From assembly GCA_029245825.1 (NCBI GenBank), contig JAQWON010000079.1, positions 1-33,927 on the forward strand: a stretch of DNA of 33,927 nt, read 5' to 3'. The notes beneath the pieces were generated by a model. The model did no database searches, was not told the origin of the DNA, and saw nothing but the letters and a program-made list of their open reading frames with translations. Positions within the stretch are counted from its first letter, which is position 1; each line of letters starts with the position of its first letter. The translations under genes were made by a program, and so were the position numbers. This document shows, piece after piece, positions 17,653 through 26,702 of the stretch. This DNA is from Flavobacteriaceae bacterium (lineage in GTDB: Bacteria; Bacteroidota; Bacteroidia; Flavobacteriales; Flavobacteriaceae).

Positions 17653-18945
17653 ATGAAAAAAATATTTCATTTAATATTTTTATTAATTGTAAGTCAGCTT
17701 ACAAGTCAGCAAACACCTGGGAGTTTAACTGAAGAATCAATACTTTTTATTGGAGCAACAGCTCATATTGGAAATGCAACTATAATTGAAAATAGTGCAA
17801 TTGGTATTAGAAATGGGGAAATAACTGAAGTTTCAACTGAAAATTTAGTAGAAGGCATATATGATCAAACAATTGATGTTTCTGGCAAGCATATTTATCC
17901 TGGATTTATTGCTGCAAATACTTCATTAGGTCTTGTTGAGATTGATGCAGTAAGAGCAAGCAATGATGTTGATGAGATCGGAGATATGTTACCCCATATT
18001 AGAAGTATTATTGCTTATAATGCAGAATCTAAAATTATTGAGAGTATGCGACCTAACGGTATTTTAATCGCTCAAGTTACTCCGCGCGGAGGATTTATTT
18101 CTGGCAAATCCTCAATTGTTCAACTTGATGCTTGGAACTGGGAAGATGCAGTTATTAGATATGATGATGGAATTCACCTAAATTGGCCTAACCCATATAC
18201 TCGAGGACGATGGTGGCTTGGAGAAAGCCCTGATCTAAAAGTCAACAAAAAATATGCAGAAAATATCTCCAAAATTGAAGATTTTTTTGAAAATGCTAGG
18301 GCTAGATCAGTAGTAAATAGCAAGACTAAGAATCTTCCATATTATTCTTTAAATGAAGCTATCAAAAAAAATAAAACCATTTTTTTACACGCCAATGATG
18401 AAAAACAAATAGTTGATGGCATTGTTTTTCTTAAAAACATTGGAATTAAAAATATTGTCCTTGTTGGTGGAAGAGGATTAGAAAGTCAGCTAAATGTCAT
18501 TACAAATAATAACATTCCAGTAATTCTATCCCACCCCCATAGACTTCCTTCAAGAGAGGATGAAGATTTGAAACAACCTTTTAAGCTAGCTAGCAAATTA
18601 ATAAATGAAGGCGTTTTAGTGACAATTGATGTTCAAGGAAGTATGGAGCGAATGAATACAAGAAATCTTCCATTTTATGCTGGTAGTTTTTCTGCATATG
18701 GGGTTGAAAGAGAAGAAGCTGTTGAAATGATAACTTTAAATGCTGCAAAAATTTTAGGAATAGATAATCAGATGGGTTCTCTTGAAAAAGGTAAAGATGC
18801 TACACTTTTTATTTCTGAAGGGGATGCCCTTGATATGAGAACAAATATTATATCTAGAGCATTTATCCAAGGGAGAGAAATAAGTCTTGAATCACACCAA
18901 ACAAAACTTTGGAAAAGATATTCAAAAAAACACTCCAAAGAATAA
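17653..18945 (+). CDS. Secreted amidohydrolase-like protein lacking the HxH motif
   Basis: Start reassigned to ATG 17653 (MKKIFHLIFLLIVSQLTSQQ signal peptide); HIYPGFIAANTSLGLVEIDAV replaces the HxH strand; C-terminal AVEMITLNAAKILGIDNQMGSLEKGKDATLFI is typical. Confidence 0.82.
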   Translation: MKKIFHLIFLLIVSQLTSQQTPGSLTEESILFIGATAHIGNATIIENSAIGIRNGEITEVSTENLVEGIYDQTIDVSGKHIYPGFIAANTSLGLVEIDAVRASNDVDEIGDMLPHIRSIIAYNAESKIIESMRPNGILIAQVTPRGGFISGKSSIVQLDAWNWEDAVIRYDDGIHLNWPNPYTRGRWWLGESPDLKVNKKYAENISKIEDFFENARARSVVNSKTKNLPYYSLNEAIKKNKTIFLHANDEKQIVDGIVFLKNIGIKNIVLVGGRGLESQLNVITNNNIPVILSHPHRLPSREDEDLKQPFKLASKLINEGVLVTIDVQGSMERMNTRNLPFYAGSFSAYGVEREEAVEMITLNAAKILGIDNQMGSLEKGKDATLFISEGDALDMRTNIISRAFIQGREISLESHQTKLWKRYSKKHSKE

Positions 18946-18979
18946 CTTTTTTATAATTCCCCTTAATGTCTGGATTGAA

Positions 18980-19750
18980 ATGAAAATAATTTCTAGTTCT
19001 TCAAATCCTGAGATAAAAAAAATAAAGCTCTTAATTAAAAAATCAAGGGAAAGGAAAAGACTGAAGCTTTTTGTAATTGAGGGGAAAAGAGAAATTATAA
19101 GGGCCTATAAGTCAGGTTATAATTTATTATCTATCTTCTTCCGTGAAAACTTTAATGAAAATTTTGAAGGGATTAAAAACACAACTTTTTTTGAAGTCAA
19201 AAAGTCCTTATTTGATAAAATTAGTATTCGTTCAGGTTCAGAAAAAATGATAGCTATAGCAAAATCAAAAGAACTAAGGTTAGATGAACTCAAATTAACA
19301 AAAAAAGATAAAGTTTTAGTTATAGAGTCACCTGAAAAACCTGGAAACATAGGAGCAATTCTTAGAACTGCTGCTGCTGCAGAAATTAATGCTGTCATAA
19401 TTTCTAATATAAAAACAGATATTTACCATCCAAATATTATTCGAAGTAGTTTAGGGGGAATTTTTCTCCTTCAAATAGCAATTGATAGCTCAAATAGAAC
19501 CATCAATTTTCTTAAAAAGAATAAAATATGTATAATATCAACTTCCTTAAATGAAGAAGCTAGAAATTATAATGAAATTATATATAAAACTCCGTTTGCT
19601 TTAATTTTTGGTTCTGAAGACAAAGGACTTAATCCAATTTGGTTTAAAAGTTCAGATCAAGTTGCTAAAATTCCTACTAATGAAACGATCGATTCACTTA
19701 ACTTATCGGTTTCAGCTGGTATTTTGATTTATCATAGCTTAAATCACTAA
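18980..19750 (+). CDS. SpoU/TrmH family RNA methyltransferase
   Basis: Start reassigned to ATG 18980 (MKIISSSSNPEIKKIKLLIKKSRERKR); VIESPEKPGNIGAILRTAAAAEINAVII, NPNIIRSSLGGIF-like segment, FALIFGSEDKGLNP, IPTNETIDSLNLSVSAGILIYH. Confidence 0.93.
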   Translation: MKIISSSSNPEIKKIKLLIKKSRERKRLKLFVIEGKREIIRAYKSGYNLLSIFFRENFNENFEGIKNTTFFEVKKSLFDKISIRSGSEKMIAIAKSKELRLDELKLTKKDKVLVIESPEKPGNIGAILRTAAAAEINAVIISNIKTDIYHPNIIRSSLGGIFLLQIAIDSSNRTINFLKKNKICIISTSLNEEARNYNEIIYKTPFALIFGSEDKGLNPIWFKSSDQVAKIPTNETIDSLNLSVSAGILIYHSLNH

Positions 19751-19755
19751 CTTTG
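19748..19755 (+). promoter_or_regulatory. Candidate -7 element TAACTTTG with TTG (-33) at 19724-19726
   Basis: TTG-N21-TAACTTTG overlapping the SpoU stop and 35 nt before the Rel/Spo start; fits TTG-N17-23-TAnnTTTG. Confidence 0.5.
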
Positions 19756-19790
19756 ATAAACACATCATTTATATATATTTTTTTTAAAAA

Positions 19791-21986
19791 GTGGTAGTTA
19801 GTGAGGAAATAGAAAATAAAGAAATTGCCAAGCAATACAAAGAACTTCTTAGTGTTAGTTATCAAACCCTTTCAAAAAATGATAAAAAACAAATTAGAAC
19901 TGCATTTGATATTGCTGTTGATGCTCACAGAAATCAAAGAAGAAAAACTGGAGAAGCTTATATTTTTCACCCACTTGCTGTGGCAAGAATAGTTGCAAAT
20001 GAAATTGGTCTTGATTCTATTTCAATAGCTGCTGCGCTTTTACACGATGTTGTTGAAGATACTAAGTATACAATAGAGGAAATAAAAAGTCAATTAGGGC
20101 ATTCTGTTGCTAAAATAGTTGATGGACTAACTAAAATTTCTAACCTAAAAAAAGATACTGATATTTCACTTCAAGCTGAAAATTTCAGAAAAATGCTTCT
20201 AACTCTTAATGATGATCTAAGAGTAATTATTATAAAAATAGCTGACCGCCTACACAATATGCAAACCCTTGAGGCAATGCCAGAGGAAAAACAATTAAAA
20301 ACCTCATCAGAAACAAGGTATATCTATGCCCCTCTTGCTCATAGAATAGGTCTCTATAATGTTAAAACTGAACTGGAAGATTTAAGTTTAAAATATACTG
20401 ATCCTGAAAAATATTTTCATGTAAAAAGCAAAATTGAAGAAGGAGAAAAATCTCAAATTAGTTATATTAAATCTTTTTCAAATTTTGTTTCAAGTACTCT
20501 TCAAAAAGAAGGTTTGAAATATTATCTAAAAGGAAGAAGTAAGTCCATTTATTCCATTTACAGTAAAATGGAGGCTCAAAATATTCCTTTTGAAAAGGTA
20601 TATGACAAATTTGCCATAAGAGTTGTTTACAAATCAAATGAAAGAAATGAAAAGTTTTTAGCATGGAAAATATATTCAGTTATAACAGATCATTTTACAC
20701 CTAACCCAACAAGACTTCGTGATTGGATTACTGCTCCAAAATCAAACGGATATGAAGCCTTACATATAACAGTTAATGGCCCTGATAACAAGTGGGTTGA
20801 AATTCAGATTAGGTCGGAGCGAATGCATGAAATTGCTGAAAAGGGATATGCAGCTCACTATAAATATAAAGATGGAGATCATAAAGATTTGGGTATTGAA
20901 AATTGGATTGATAAGCTAAAAGAAGTATTAGAAGACAACACTGGAAATGCTATTGATTTTGTTGAGGATTTTAAATTAAATTTATATGCTGAAGAAATAT
21001 TTGTTTTTACTCCAACTGGTGAACTTAAATCTCTTCCGAAATTTTCAACAGCTCTTGATTTTGCTTTTAATATTCATACTGAAGTAGGTATGAAAACTAG
21101 AGGTGCCAGAGTCAATGACATATTGGTTCCTCTAAGCAAAGTTTTAAAAAGTGGGGATCAAATCGAAATAATAACCTCTGAAAATATCAAACCAACTGCC
21201 AATTGGCTTGATTTTGTTCAAACATCAAGGGCAAGATCAAAAATAAAATCATCATTAAATGAGGAAAAAAAACTAATAGCAAAAGATGGGAAAGAACTTC
21301 TGAGGAGAAAACTAAAACAATTAAAAATTGTACTGAATGAGAAGACAAGCGATAGAATGTATAAATATTTTAAACTTGATAATAGTTTGGATCTTTTCTA
21401 CCGAATTGGAATTGGAACTATTGAAAATAAAGATTTAAAAAGTTTCGCCTCTTATTTTAATAATAGTTTTTTTAATTTTTTTAGGAGGAAAAATATCAAT
21501 CCTGTTTCTTCAGATACTAAAAAAGATCAAAAAAACGAACTTGATAAAGTTGTTTTTGGGAAAGAAAGACAATCTCTTTCTTATACCTTATCCTCTTGTT
21601 GTAATCCTATTTCAGGAGATCCTGTTTTTGGGTTTTTAACTATAAATGATGGTTTAAAAGTTCATAAAAAAGATTGCCCAAATGCACTAACATTGCAGTC
21701 TAACTTTGGTTATAGGATTATTTTAGCTAAATGGGTAATTTCAAAATTTGATAAATTTACTGCAGTATTAAAACTCTCAGGAATAGATGATCTAGGATTA
21801 CTTAATGAAGTTACTAGATTAATTTCAAATGACATGAATGTAAATATAAATAAGATAAACTTGGAGACTGAAAATGGTTTTTTTAGTGGTTTTATAAGTG
21901 TAAGTGTGCAGAATAAAAAAATTCTAGACAGATTAACAAAAAATTTAACTAAACTAAAAGGAATAGAAAAAGTAAAACGAGAATAA
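19791..21986 (+). CDS. RelA/SpoT-family bifunctional (p)ppGpp synthetase/hydrolase
   Basis: HD domain ([40 protein letters not shown]), synthetase ([21 protein letters not shown]), TGS ([29 protein letters not shown]), C-terminal ACT. Start codon uncertain (GTG at 19791). Confidence 0.95.
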   Translation: MVVSEEIENKEIAKQYKELLSVSYQTLSKNDKKQIRTAFDIAVDAHRNQRRKTGEAYIFHPLAVARIVANEIGLDSISIAAALLHDVVEDTKYTIEEIKSQLGHSVAKIVDGLTKISNLKKDTDISLQAENFRKMLLTLNDDLRVIIIKIADRLHNMQTLEAMPEEKQLKTSSETRYIYAPLAHRIGLYNVKTELEDLSLKYTDPEKYFHVKSKIEEGEKSQISYIKSFSNFVSSTLQKEGLKYYLKGRSKSIYSIYSKMEAQNIPFEKVYDKFAIRVVYKSNERNEKFLAWKIYSVITDHFTPNPTRLRDWITAPKSNGYEALHITVNGPDNKWVEIQIRSERMHEIAEKGYAAHYKYKDGDHKDLGIENWIDKLKEVLEDNTGNAIDFVEDFKLNLYAEEIFVFTPTGELKSLPKFSTALDFAFNIHTEVGMKTRGARVNDILVPLSKVLKSGDQIEIITSENIKPTANWLDFVQTSRARSKIKSSLNEEKKLIAKDGKELLRRKLKQLKIVLNEKTSDRMYKYFKLDNSLDLFYRIGIGTIENKDLKSFASYFNNSFFNFFRRKNINPVSSDTKKDQKNELDKVVFGKERQSLSYTLSSCCNPISGDPVFGFLTINDGLKVHKKDCPNALTLQSNFGYRIILAKWVISKFDKFTAVLKLSGIDDLGLLNEVTRLISNDMNVNINKINLETENGFFSGFISVSVQNKKILDRLTKNLTKLKGIEKVKRE

Positions 21987-21994
21987 TTTACTTA

Positions 21995-22002
21995 TATATT
22001 TG
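21995..22002 (+). promoter_or_regulatory. Candidate -7 element TATATTTG before fur-like gene
   Basis: TATATTTGtatcgtATG: 6 nt between the element and the ATG at 22009; no clear -33 TTG. Confidence 0.4.
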
Positions 22003-22008
22003 TATCGT

Positions 22009-22458
22009 ATGGATAATAAAAATCATGAAATTGTAAAAGAGGTTTTTTCAAAATTTCTTTATAAGAAAGAACACAGAAAAACTCCAGAACGTTATGCTAT
22101 TCTCTACGAAATATATGAAACAGAAAGCCATTTTGATGTAGAATCTATGTATATTAAAATGAAAAATAAAAATTATAGAGTTAGTAGAGCAACACTGTAT
22201 AATACAATTGAATTACTTCTAGAATGTGGTCTTGTTAGAAAACACCAATTTGGAAATAATCAAGCTCAATATGAAAGATCATATTTTGATAGTCAACATG
22301 ATCATTTGATTTATACTGACACTGGGGATGTAAAGGAGTTTTGTGATCCAAGAATTCAAAACATAAAAAATACAATTGAAGAAGTTTTTGATGTAGAGAT
22401 ACACAATCATTCTCTCTACTTTTATGGGAAAAAGAAGAAAAAAAAAGAGAAACATTAA
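22009..22458 (+). CDS. Fur family transcriptional regulator
   Basis: [67 protein letters not shown]...[18 protein letters not shown] at 22009 preferred over the TTG at 22000. Confidence 0.9.
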   Translation: MDNKNHEIVKEVFSKFLYKKEHRKTPERYAILYEIYETESHFDVESMYIKMKNKNYRVSRATLYNTIELLLECGLVRKHQFGNNQAQYERSYFDSQHDHLIYTDTGDVKEFCDPRIQNIKNTIEEVFDVEIHNHSLYFYGKKKKKKEKH

Positions 22459-22464
22459 CCTAAA

Positions 22465-23736
22465 ATGTCTGTAGATTTAATATTGGGGCTTCAGTGGGGA
22501 GATGAAGGAAAAGGAAAAATTGTAGATTTTCTTACAAATTCTTATGAAATTATAGCTCGTTTTCAAGGAGGTCCAAATGCTGGGCATACATTAGAATTTG
22601 ATGGAATTAAACACGTTTTACATACTATTCCCTCTGGGATTTTTCATTCAAAAGTTGAAAATTTAATTGGCAATGGAGTTGTTATTGACCCTGTAATTTT
22701 CAAAAAAGAAATAGAAAATCTTAATAAATTTAAAATTGATTTGTATTCCAAACTTTTAATTTCAAATAAAGCCCATATAATATTACCAACTCATCGAATT
22801 CTTGATGCTTCCTCTGAGATCTCAAAGGGAAAATCAAAAATCGGATCAACCTTAAGAGGTATAGGGCCTACTTACATGGATAAAACAGGAAGAAATGGAA
22901 TACGTGTTGGAGATATTTTTGAAAAGAATTGGGAAATAAAATATGACTTACTCTGTAAAAAACATATCAACATAATAAATTCATATAAGAAAAAAATAGA
23001 ATTCAATCTTAATGAAATGAATAAAGAGTTTTTTAAAGCAATAGAAACATTAAAACAGTTCAAAGTTGTAAATAGTCAATTTTATTTGTCAAATGCTCAA
23101 AAATCTGGAAAAAAAATTCTAGCAGAAGGAGCACAAGGAACCCTTCTTGATATTGACTTTGGAACTTATCCATACGTTACCTCTTCTACAACTACTGCTG
23201 CAGGTGCATGCACTGGACTAGGAATAGCGCCAAAAGACATAAATGAAGTTTATGGAATTTTCAAAGCTTATACTACAAGAGTTGGAAGTGGTCCATTTCC
23301 AACCGAAATTAATGGTGAAGATGGAGAACTTATGGCAAAAGCAGGAAATGAATTTGGCTCAACTACGGGAAGAGCTAGAAGATGTGGATGGCTTGACTTA
23401 GTTGCTCTTAAATATGCAATTCAAATAAATGGTGTTACTCAACTTATAATGATGAAAGGAGATGTTCTCTCTGGTTTTAAAAAAATAAAAATTTGCACGT
23501 CTTATGATAGTGAAAAAAAGTTAGCTGATGAATTTCCATTCAATTTATCTGAAAATGAAATTAAGCCAAAATATATTGAATTTCCTGGATGGGAAAAAGA
23601 TATAAGTGATATTAATTCTGAAAATGAACTCCCAAAAGAATTCATAAGTTATATGAATTTTATCGAAGAGGAATTAGAAACTCCAATTAAAATAATTTCT
23701 GTGGGCCCTGACAGAAAACAAACGATTTTTAGATAA
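22465..23736 (+). CDS. purA: Adenylosuccinate synthetase
   Basis: LILGLQWGDEGKGKIVDFL, ARFQGGPNAGHTLEF, GIGPTYMDKTGRNGIRVGD, TTTAAGACTGLGIAP, TTGRARRCGWLDLVALKYA, VGPDRKQTI. Confidence 0.98.
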   Translation: MSVDLILGLQWGDEGKGKIVDFLTNSYEIIARFQGGPNAGHTLEFDGIKHVLHTIPSGIFHSKVENLIGNGVVIDPVIFKKEIENLNKFKIDLYSKLLISNKAHIILPTHRILDASSEISKGKSKIGSTLRGIGPTYMDKTGRNGIRVGDIFEKNWEIKYDLLCKKHINIINSYKKKIEFNLNEMNKEFFKAIETLKQFKVVNSQFYLSNAQKSGKKILAEGAQGTLLDIDFGTYPYVTSSTTTAAGACTGLGIAPKDINEVYGIFKAYTTRVGSGPFPTEINGEDGELMAKAGNEFGSTTGRARRCGWLDLVALKYAIQINGVTQLIMMKGDVLSGFKKIKICTSYDSEKKLADEFPFNLSENEIKPKYIEFPGWEKDISDINSENELPKEFISYMNFIEEELETPIKIISVGPDRKQTIFR

Positions 23737-23763
23737 GTATTTTATTGATTCTACAATAATTTT

Positions 23764-25404
23764 ATGAAATTCTCCAATCATTTAATAAGGTTAAGTTTGA
23801 TATTTTTTTTAGTCAATCTTGTTTTAAATGCTCAGCAAGAGGAAAAAAAAATTATAAAAATTGTTCAAGCTGGAAGTTCTACTCAAAATGAGCTTAAATT
23901 TCCAGGAGCTAATATTCTTACAAAAATTGCGAATACTCGCGTACATCTTTTTCATGAAGGAGCACTTATAAAATCTGATATATCTTATTTTTATCCTAAA
24001 AGAAACTTTTTTACCGCTAAAGGAAATGTAATTTTCACTCAAGGCGATTCCTTAAGAATGACTTGTGATTACATCGAATATGATGGAGAAAAAAAAATAG
24101 CATTTGCTCGTGGTAGTGTTTTCCTAGAAAGACCAGACATGACATTAAATACTGATTCACTCAAATTAGACCGATCAAAATCTAAAGCTTATTATGAAAC
24201 CGGAGGTACAATACGTGACGAAGAAACAAAACTTACTAGCAGAACTGGAGTTTACTTTATAGATAAAAAAAAATATCGTTTTGTAGATAGGGTTAACTTG
24301 TATGATCCAGAATACTCAATGCAATCGAGAAAATTAGATTATTTCACTGAACTTAATAAAGCTTTTTTTGAAGGCAAAACTAAAATAATTGGTCAAGATT
24401 ACTTGATTTTATGTGAAAAAGGAAATTATAATACAAAACTTCAAAAGGGAAGTTTTCAAAAAAATGCAATTATCTTCTATGATAATAAAGAAATTGAAGG
24501 AGATAGTCTATTTTTTGAGAAAGAAAAAAATTATGCTTCAGCAACTAATAATGTAAAGATAACTGACACTTTAAATAAATCAATTATAAATGGCCATTTT
24601 GGAGAAATATTTAAATCAAAGGATTCGGCGATTATTACAAAAAGAGCAATTTCTGTTAATATTCTTGAAAATGACTCTTTATATATTCATGCTGATACTC
24701 TAATTGCTTTAGGTGATGAAAAAAACAGAAAAATAAAGGCTTTCTATGATGTAAGGATTTTTAAATCTGATATAAGGGGGAAATCAGATTCTCTTATTTA
24801 CAATGAGAAAAGTGGAATCATTAAACTTTTTAAAAAACCTTTAACTAAAAAACAGCTTAGATCACTTACTAAAAGTCAAAAAAATAAAAAAAATCCAATA
24901 CTATGGTTTGGTCAAAATCAGATGTCTGGAGATACAATTTTTATTATTTCAAATGTAATAACCAGAAAACTTGATTCTCTCAAAATAATTGGAAATGTTA
25001 TGGTTGTTGAAAAAGACTCCCTAAGTAATGAAGGTTTTAATCAAATAAAGGGAGGTATACTAAATGGAATGTTTTCAGAGGGCAAACTTAAAGATGTTGA
25101 AATAAAAAAAAATATTGATGTCATCTATTACATGTATTCTGATGAAAACAATGAATTAATTGGTATTAATAAAACTACCTGTAGTAAATTATTTATGCAG
25201 CTCTCTGAAAATGAAATTAAGGATATTTCCTTTTTTATAGAGCCTCTTGGAAAAGTTTACCCAGATAAAGAATTACCAATTAATGAAAGAAAATTAGAAG
25301 GTTTTATATGGAGAAGTGATGAAAAACCAGAAACTATTAATGATTTATTCAGTCAGGAAGATCTAAATATAAAACTTCCTAAAATACATGGAATCAAAGA
25401 ATAA
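23764..25404 (+). CDS. OstA/LptA-like protein (Bacteroidota outer-membrane LPS transport-related)
   Basis: Signal peptide, repeated beta-strand pattern KSDISYFYPKRNFFTAKGNVIFTQGDSLRMTCDYIEYDGEKKIAFARGSVFLERPDMTLNTDSLKLD. Confidence 0.85.
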   Translation: MKFSNHLIRLSLIFFLVNLVLNAQQEEKKIIKIVQAGSSTQNELKFPGANILTKIANTRVHLFHEGALIKSDISYFYPKRNFFTAKGNVIFTQGDSLRMTCDYIEYDGEKKIAFARGSVFLERPDMTLNTDSLKLDRSKSKAYYETGGTIRDEETKLTSRTGVYFIDKKKYRFVDRVNLYDPEYSMQSRKLDYFTELNKAFFEGKTKIIGQDYLILCEKGNYNTKLQKGSFQKNAIIFYDNKEIEGDSLFFEKEKNYASATNNVKITDTLNKSIINGHFGEIFKSKDSAIITKRAISVNILENDSLYIHADTLIALGDEKNRKIKAFYDVRIFKSDIRGKSDSLIYNEKSGIIKLFKKPLTKKQLRSLTKSQKNKKNPILWFGQNQMSGDTIFIISNVITRKLDSLKIIGNVMVVEKDSLSNEGFNQIKGGILNGMFSEGKLKDVEIKKNIDVIYYMYSDENNELIGINKTTCSKLFMQLSENEIKDISFFIEPLGKVYPDKELPINERKLEGFIWRSDEKPETINDLFSQEDLNIKLPKIHGIKE

Positions 25405-25434
25405 GTAAAATTAACATTTCATATATCTGAAAAT

Positions 25435-26610
25435 TTGCGCGAAAATTTTTATAAATATCTTGCTAAAACAAATTCTAATCCCCTAGGAATAGAAATTAAA
25501 TATGCAAAAGGGAACTACTTATATAATAATAAAAACAAAAAATATCTTGATTTTATAGCTGGTGTTTCGGTTTGTAATCTTGGACATGGTCACCCAAAAG
25601 TTATAAATGCAATTGAAAAGCAACTTAAAAAACATTTGCATGTAATGGTCTATGGAGAATTTATTCAAGAAACCCCTACACTACTTGCTAAAGAATTAAT
25701 AAATATTCTTCCTAAAAATCAAGAGGTTTTATACCTCACCAATTCTGGTACTGAATCTGTTGAAGGAGCCATTAAGCTAGCAAAAAGGGCAACTAAAAGA
25801 TATGAAATTATTTCAGCAAAGGGATCTTATCATGGAAGCACACAGGGATCACTTAGTATTTTAGGTATAGAATCTCAAAAAAAAGGATATAGGCCTCTTA
25901 TCCCTTTTTCAAAAGTTATAGAATATAATAATGAAAATGACTTGAAAAAAATAACAGAAAAAACTGCAGCAGTTATTTTAGAAACAATTCAAGGTGGAGC
26001 AGGTTTTATTCTTCCAAAAGATAATTATCTGAGAAAAGTTAAGTCAAGATGTGGCAAAGTGGGTGCTTTACTTATCTTAGATGAAATTCAAACAGGTTTT
26101 GGAAGGACTGGCAAATTCTTTGGTTTTGAATTGTTTAATGTTACCCCAGATATTATAGTTCTAGGTAAAGCTATGGGTGGAGGGCTTCCAATCGGAGGAT
26201 TTACTTCGTCTAAAGAGTTAATGAGGAAATTTGAAAGTAATCCTATGTTAGGTCATATAACTACATTTGGTGGGAATCCATTAACTGCAGCTGCAGGATT
26301 AGCAACTCTTAGAGAAATTCTAAACTCAGATTTAATATCTGAAATATCTGAAAAAGAAAAAATTTTCAGAAAAAATTTAATCCATCCAAAAATTTTAAAA
26401 ATTGAAGGAACCGGTTTAATGTTAGCTCCAATTTTAAAAAATAAAGAAACAGCAAGTAAATTAATATATAAATGTATTGATAAAGGACTGTTGCTGTTTT
26501 GGCTTCTTTGGGAAAAAAAAGCTATTCGAATTTCTCCCCCTTTAACAATTTCTAAAAGTGAAATAGTAAAAGGATGTAAAATCATTTGTGAATCTTTAGA
26601 TGAAATATAA
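25435..26610 (+). CDS. Class III (acetylornithine-type) PLP-dependent aminotransferase
   Basis: YLDFIAGVSVCNLGHGHPKV, LTNSGTESVEGAIKLAKRAT, ILDEIQTGFGRTGKFFGFELFNVTPDIIVLGKAMGGGLPIGGF (PLP Lys). Likely TTG start. Confidence 0.94.
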   Translation: MRENFYKYLAKTNSNPLGIEIKYAKGNYLYNNKNKKYLDFIAGVSVCNLGHGHPKVINAIEKQLKKHLHVMVYGEFIQETPTLLAKELINILPKNQEVLYLTNSGTESVEGAIKLAKRATKRYEIISAKGSYHGSTQGSLSILGIESQKKGYRPLIPFSKVIEYNNENDLKKITEKTAAVILETIQGGAGFILPKDNYLRKVKSRCGKVGALLILDEIQTGFGRTGKFFGFELFNVTPDIIVLGKAMGGGLPIGGFTSSKELMRKFESNPMLGHITTFGGNPLTAAAGLATLREILNSDLISEISEKEKIFRKNLIHPKILKIEGTGLMLAPILKNKETASKLIYKCIDKGLLLFWLLWEKKAIRISPPLTISKSEIVKGCKIICESLDEI

Positions 26611-26617
26611 CTGTTAA

Positions 26618-26635
26618 TTATTTTGTTGAAAATAA
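26618..26635. repeat. Inverted repeat TTATTTT-GTTG-AAAATAA (nested in GTTAAT 26613 / ATTAAC 26644)
   Basis: Perfect 7-bp arms with 4-nt loop, 7 nt after the aminotransferase stop codon. Confidence 0.5.
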
Positions 26636-26655
26636 AATTTGATATTAACTAATCA

Positions 26656-26673
26656 TAGATAATAACTTATCTA
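26656..26673. repeat. Inverted repeat TAGATAA-TAAC-TTATCTA
   Basis: Perfect 7-bp arms, 4-nt loop. Confidence 0.5.
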
Positions 26674-26689
26674 CTTTTAAATAAAAGTA
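26672..26689. repeat. Inverted repeat TACTTTTA-AA-TAAAAGTA
   Basis: Perfect 8-bp arms, 2-nt centre, 13 nt upstream of the TTG start of the TPR gene; shares TA with the preceding repeat. Confidence 0.5.
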
Positions 26690-26702
26690 AATAAATATTC
26701 TA

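Noticed and set aside
17686-17710. Direct repeat AAGTCAGC...AAGTCAGC
   Set aside because: Two copies inside the signal-peptide coding region (SQLTSQ); best explained by repeated Ser-Gln codons.
19117-19398. 93-aa minus-strand ORF
   Set aside because: Antisense to the SpoU methyltransferase; no recognisable motif.
26253-26585. 110-aa minus-strand ORF
   Set aside because: Lies entirely antisense to the well-supported class III aminotransferase; no family resemblance and AT-rich codon shadowing explains it.
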